A DNA stretch of 21,579 nucleotides from Candidatus Latescibacterota bacterium. Lineage in GTDB: Bacteria > Latescibacterota > UBA2968 > UBA8231. Shown piece after piece: positions 18,441 through 21,579 of the stretch (positions are counted from its first letter, which is position 1; every line of letters begins with the position of its first letter). Under the pieces are notes generated by a model, which did not search any database, had not been told where the DNA came from, and saw nothing but the letters and a program-made list of their open reading frames with translations. The position numbers and the translations under genes were made by a program. The DNA is taken from the NCBI GenBank assembly GCA_022825185.1, contig JAJDYK010000162.1:1-21579 (forward strand), written 5' to 3'.

Positions 18441-19006
18441 ACCGCGTATACCTCTCTATCCTCGTGCAAGGTGATCGGAACCGCGAGGTAGTTCCACCCG
18501 TCCCGAGCATCCATCAATCGATAGTTATTGCTCTCGTATTCCCCAGGGAAAAACACCACCACTCGTCCTTGGATGTCCCGCTCGATTGCCTCCATGAGCT
18601 CGGATACGCGAACAAAACCAAACAGCGAGGCTACGCCGTAGATACTGACCACCGCGTTCTCATCGGCCTCGGGGGCTTCCAGAACATTCTTTACGCGCCC
18701 GGCCACATGCTCCAGAAAATCGGATTCCAACTTGATCTCCAAATCCTCCGGTGATTCGAAGTAGCTTTCGCGATACTCGGTATTGGCCATCCACTGAGCG
18801 AAGACGTCGGTTAGATCGCATTCAATCCAGCCGTAGCCTGCTTCCTTGGTCGCCATCTCGAATAATTCCTTACGCACCCGCAGGCGTTTTTCATCTATCT
18901 TGTCATAGACCACGAAGATAACCCGCTGGGCACCAGATAGGTGCTTTTGCCAAGGCAACGCAATATAGCGCTTGTACCGTTCCGCCAGTGTATCAATGCG
19001 ACTCAT
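18437..19006 (-). CDS. brxB: BREX protein BrxB (DUF1788)
   Basis: The protein has 189 residues, the normal size for BrxB. The C-terminal block VVVFFPGEYESNNYRLMDAR followed by DGWNYLAVPI is the DUF1788 hallmark. It also has an N-terminal QRVIFVVYDKIDEKRL strand and VVSIYGVASLFGFVRVSEL in the middle. BrxB is a small core BREX protein with no known enzymatic activity; it is thought to bridge other components. The start overlaps the upstream gene by 14 nt and has GAAGG about 6 nt upstream, inside that gene. The stop overlaps brxC. Confidence 0.92.
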   Translation of the reverse strand: MSRIDTLAERYKRYIALPWQKHLSGAQRVIFVVYDKIDEKRLRVRKELFEMATKEAGYGWIECDLTDVFAQWMANTEYRESYFESPEDLEIKLESDFLEHVAGRVKNVLEAPEADENAVVSIYGVASLFGFVRVSELMEAIERDIQGRVVVFFPGEYESNNYRLMDARDGWNYLAVPITLHEDREVYAV

Positions 19007-19826
19007 GGATTACCTTCAGTTCTTGTTGAGTGAAGTTGGCAGAGAATGCCGGAAATGAGATTTCGACGATTGACCCCGCTTGCTTGAGTTCTAGTAGCCC
19101 CCGGCTCCGTGCAGCGTTGGCGGACTCCAGGAGTTCGTCCGGCGCGGCATTCATAATGGCGACCCAAGGGGACTCAAACAGCCGTTGGCCCCGCCGGCCT
19201 ACGGCAAACCCTAACAACAGAGCGTAGGCGGTTGCCGCTGGCGTTGTTTCTACCGACTGCCTTACCTTGCGGCTTCGTCCGCGAAAGTGGCCAGATTGTG
19301 TCCACGAGGAAGAAGCGTTGCGCACCACCTTATCCAGCGTAGCAGCGCCGAAGCGATCACTGACTGCTACGGAAACGGCGTCCAGCATGGACTGCCGAGC
19401 GAACTCGTGGCCGTGGGGAGTATGAATGACGGCCGACGCGGTCGAACGAAGCAGCGGATCTCGAGCGAGGGCCAGCAACATGGCCATTAGTGGGCGGCTG
19501 CTCTCGTGACCGCTCCAGAGGTCTTTCAATATCCGAAACAGAATCACTCGGGGGTCAAGGGCGTAGAGTTCAACCAGATGTTGCAGAGAGTGCTTGCGGT
19601 TTGCCGTTGTTCGCTTGCCCAAGCAGTTTTCTTCCATCACGGCAGCATTGTAATCCGCACGGCTAGCATTACCTGGAACTGCATCTAGCAGCAGAACTAG
19701 CTCTTCGAGCATGATCGTGCGACTGCTGTGGGTACCTCTGGCTCCTCGACGGAACCCCCAAGCCGTAGCCTGAGCATCTGTCAGCCGATCAATTTCGACT
19801 TCAAAATTCAAGTAGGGTATCTCCAT
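18993..19826 (-). CDS. First gene of the BREX operon, BrxA-position protein
   Basis: The protein has 277 residues and is mostly helical, with no membrane segment or catalytic motif. The stretch EENCLGKRTTANRKHSLQHL (66-85) resembles the 'eNlL-KRT--tR' segment I associate with BrxA (DUF1819). The position directly before brxB also fits brxA, but most type I BrxA proteins have about 200 residues, so a distinct BrxA-like family is possible. Known BrxA proteins bind DNA; this is not shown here. The ATG at 19826 has no Shine-Dalgarno and lies only about 5 nt after the start point predicted from the promoter at 19838-19865, so the message may be leaderless. The next in-frame Met is near residue 39 and would cut conserved-looking sequence. 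It overlaps brxB by 14 nt. Confidence 0.6.
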   Translation of the reverse strand: MEIPYLNFEVEIDRLTDAQATAWGFRRGARGTHSSRTIMLEELVLLLDAVPGNASRADYNAAVMEENCLGKRTTANRKHSLQHLVELYALDPRVILFRILKDLWSGHESSRPLMAMLLALARDPLLRSTASAVIHTPHGHEFARQSMLDAVSVAVSDRFGAATLDKVVRNASSSWTQSGHFRGRSRKVRQSVETTPAATAYALLLGFAVGRRGQRLFESPWVAIMNAAPDELLESANAARSRGLLELKQAGSIVEISFPAFSANFTQQELKVIHESH

Positions 19827-19837
19827 AGTGGTGTATA

Positions 19838-19865
19838 ATTACAGTGAAAACCAGAATCGTGTCAA
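19838..19865 (-). promoter_or_regulatory. Predicted sigma-70 promoter of the BREX operon
   Basis: On the minus strand, a perfect -35 TTGACA (19860-19865) and a -10 TGTAAT (19838-19843, 5 of 6 to consensus) are separated by 16 bp. Transcription would begin near 19831, about 5 nt before the first ATG. It is the only strong promoter-like match I saw upstream of the eight-gene operon. Confidence 0.65.
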
Positions 19866-19874
19866 GAGCTATTA

Positions 19875-19904
19875 TTTTTCACCGGCAAACCAGCCGGTGA
19901 AAAA
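19875..19904. promoter_or_regulatory. Perfect 12-bp-arm palindrome upstream of the BREX promoter
   Basis: TTTTTCACCGGC and its exact reverse complement are separated by 6 bp (AAACCA). It ends 9 bp upstream of the -35 element. The T run precedes the stem and the A run follows it on both strands, so a U tract after the hairpin, needed for an intrinsic terminator, is absent. An operator for a dimeric regulator is the better guess. No BrxR-like regulator gene is in this window. Confidence 0.6.
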
Positions 19905-20202
19905 ACAAACCATTTAGGACTTCTACAAACAGGTGTCCCTACCGACGCTGCAGTAGCGGGAGCTAGATATAGTCCAGTCCTTTCCTGATGAGCGACATCC
20001 CTGCACTCAGAGGCCATCGCCCATTGCCCTAACGCAATGCTGGGCATCCGAAAGACGGATTTGTCAGATGTTTACGAGGAAACTTACGGCGAGCTACAGC
20101 AACTATGAGCAGAAACCTACCTGAGATGACTGTTCGGCACTGCACGTGTTGTAGTTAAAGGAGGAGATCAATACGGGTGATGCGAATTTCTAGTTCGGCT
20201 CT
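19905..20202. other. Intergenic region between rpoN and the BREX promoter
   Basis: About 300 bp with no convincing gene on either strand and no tRNA recognised. No clear terminator with a T tract follows rpoN. A weak interrupted inverted repeat lies at about 20019-20044 (GCCC-ATTGC against GCAAT-GCT-GGGC). A plus-strand GGAGGAG precedes a 13-codon ORF that runs antisense into the end of rpoN; I regard this as chance. Confidence 0.5.
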
Positions 20203-21579
20203 CTACAACTCCCTCCGGTAGCGCTGCGAGGGGATTTTTAGCTGATCGCGGTATTTGGCTATGGTCCGTCGCGCAATTTTCAAGCCGCCCTTGCTCAACT
20301 CCTCGACAATCTGTTGGTCTGACAGCGGCCGGACTTTGTCCTCATCGGCGACGAGTTGCGAGATCTTTTCCTTCACCGAGCGCACGGACACGTCTTCGCC
20401 TTCGTCCGTACTGAGCTTGTTGTCGAAGAAGTACTTCAGTTCAAAGACCCCGTGCGGCGTCTGCACGTACTTGCCGTTGCTGACCCGGCTAATCGTCGAT
20501 ACGTGCATGCCCACCGCGTCAGCCACGTCCTGCAAGACCATGGGCCGCAGCCGCGTCGGCCCCTCCTCGAAAAAGGGCAACTGCGCCTGCAACAGGTAGT
20601 TGGCCACCTTGAGCATGGTCGTGCGGCGCTGGTGGATGGCGTTGATGAGCCAGCGGGCGTCGTTGAGATTCTTGGCCACGTAGTCCTTGACCGCAGCCGC
20701 ACCGTCGCCATGGGAATTGTTGAGCAGATGCTGGTATTCAGAATTGATCTTTAAGGACGGCATGGACCCGTCGGCCAGCCACACCTGCCACTCCTCGCCA
20801 ATTTTTTCGACGACCAAATCCGGCGTGATGTACGCGACTTCGCTATCCAGCGTCAAGAGATTGTCGTAGTCGCTGCTGGCCAACAGACCCGGATGCGGCT
20901 GTAGGCGCTCGATGACCTGCAAAACCTCTTTGAGCTTCTCGTTGGAAATGGCTAAGGCGCGGGTGATGTGCTGCAGACGCCGCCGCGTCAGGTCCTCTAA
21001 ATGGTCGCGCACCACTTGCAAGGCCAGGGCGCTGAGCGGATCGTCGCGCTGGCTCAACTGGATCATCAGACACTCGCGCAAATCGCGCGCGCCGACTCCA
21101 GGCGGGTCAAAAGACTGAAGGACGCGCAGCACCTTTTCGACCGCAGCCACTTCCACTTGTAGATCATCGGCGATTTCGGCGAGCGAGCAACCGACATAAC
21201 CGCGCTCGTCGATATTGCCGATGATGTACTCAGCGATGGCTTGCTCTTCCGGTGCCAAATCGCCAATCTCACCTAGCTGACGGTACAGGTGCTCTAAGAG
21301 GGGCGGCATGGCGGTGATGCGGTTTTCCTGCGGCTCGCGGTCGGTCTCCCAGTTGGGATCGTATTCCGTGCGCTCGCTATTGTACGCGCCCGCGTCGAAC
21401 TGGTCGTCCAACAGCGCGTCCCAATCGACCTCCTCCATGTCCTCGGGCAGATCCTCTTCTGCCTTGAGCCCCTCCTCCTGCTCGCGCAGTTCCTCCTCTT
21501 CCCCCTCCTCGCGCAGTTCGACGACCTCTTCGAGCAAGGGGTTGAGTTCGAGTTGCTGCTTGACTTCCAGCGTCAAATC
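20203..21579 (-). CDS. rpoN: RNA polymerase sigma-54 factor RpoN, 5' end outside window
   Basis: About 458 residues are visible; the frame runs to the window edge, so the first residues of region I are missing. The visible part starts with LTLEVKQQLELNPLLEE, the core-binding activator-interacting segment, followed by a very acidic region II (about 18-65). The core-binding domain follows (for example FDPPGVGARDLRECL, about 155-170). The DNA-binding helix-turn-helix (MHVSTISRVSNGKYVQTPHG) and the C-terminal RpoN box (ARRTIAKYRDQL) are intact. RpoN recognises -24/-12 promoters and needs AAA+ enhancer-binding activators. No activator gene or other usual rpoN neighbour is visible; downstream is the BREX island. 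The gene is presumably part of the ordinary chromosome on the right side. Confidence 0.95.
   Translation of the reverse strand, partial: DLTLEVKQQLELNPLLEEVVELREEGEEEELREQEEGLKAEEDLPEDMEEVDWDALLDDQFDAGAYNSERTEYDPNWETDREPQENRITAMPPLLEHLYRQLGEIGDLAPEEQAIAEYIIGNIDERGYVGCSLAEIADDLQVEVAAVEKVLRVLQSFDPPGVGARDLRECLMIQLSQRDDPLSALALQVVRDHLEDLTRRRLQHITRALAISNEKLKEVLQVIERLQPHPGLLASSDYDNLLTLDSEVAYITPDLVVEKIGEEWQVWLADGSMPSLKINSEYQHLLNNSHGDGAAAVKDYVAKNLNDARWLINAIHQRRTTMLKVANYLLQAQLPFFEEGPTRLRPMVLQDVADAVGMHVSTISRVSNGKYVQTPHGVFELKYFFDNKLSTDEGEDVSVRSVKEKISQLVADEDKVRPLSDQQIVEELSKGGLKIARRTIAKYRDQLKIPSQRYRREL

Noticed and set aside
19875..19904. Intrinsic terminator for rpoN
   Set aside because: The T run precedes the stem and an A run follows on both strands, so no U tract comes after the hairpin.
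20158..20217. Small plus-strand ORF with GGAGGAG upstream
   Set aside because: Only 13-14 codons, spacing of 10-14 nt, and it runs antisense into the end of rpoN.
1..21579. CRISPR array, tRNA, rRNA or transposase
   Set aside because: No regularly spaced repeats, no RNA gene pattern and no transposase or integrase motifs were seen on either strand.

Overview
The window looks like a fragment of a bacterial chromosome, probably Gram-negative and possibly from a metagenome. It ends in a sigma-54 gene, and several starts have clear Shine-Dalgarno sequences. GC is high over most of the window, but drops in 1662-2918 and in the middle of pglX. The lineage cannot be fixed. The RpoN sequence, a LarA/DUF2088-like gene and a 'YDFSxGVRGKHYxAYR' motif recall uncultured groups such as Poribacteria, Tectomicrobia or Latescibacteria; this is a low-confidence impression.

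Layout from left to right. (1) 1-1661, plus strand: the 3' part of a LarA/DUF2088-like gene, then a class I SAM methyltransferase whose first ~35 residues look like a truncated small antitoxin-type protein. (2) 1662-3053: a low-GC cassette with one minus-strand gene for a PD-(D/E)xK-nuclease-like protein. It is bracketed by two copies of a methyltransferase 3' end, about 41 bp with 4 mismatches. (3) 3095-19826, minus strand: a complete type I-like BREX phage-defence operon of eight genes, read right to left: a BrxA-position protein, brxB, brxC, pglX, a TrlF-like PHP/SMC-type ATPase, an AlbA_2/Schlafen-like ATP-binding protein, pglZ, brxL. (4) 19827-20202: an intergenic region with a good sigma-70 promoter and a 12-bp-arm palindrome just upstream of it. 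(5) 20203-21579, minus strand: rpoN, without its N-terminus.

How the genes work together. In BREX, PglX modifies host DNA (N6-adenine methylation) and, with BrxB, BrxC, PglZ and BrxL, blocks phage propagation. Here two extra ATP-using proteins sit between pglX and pglZ. They are joined to their neighbours by ATGA or GTGA overlaps or a 1-nt gap, so all eight genes appear to be translated as one coupled unit. The most interesting points are this nested TrlF + AlbA_2 pair, the nuclease cassette between duplicated methyltransferase ends, the mosaic GC of pglX, and the palindrome plus near-leaderless start of the operon.
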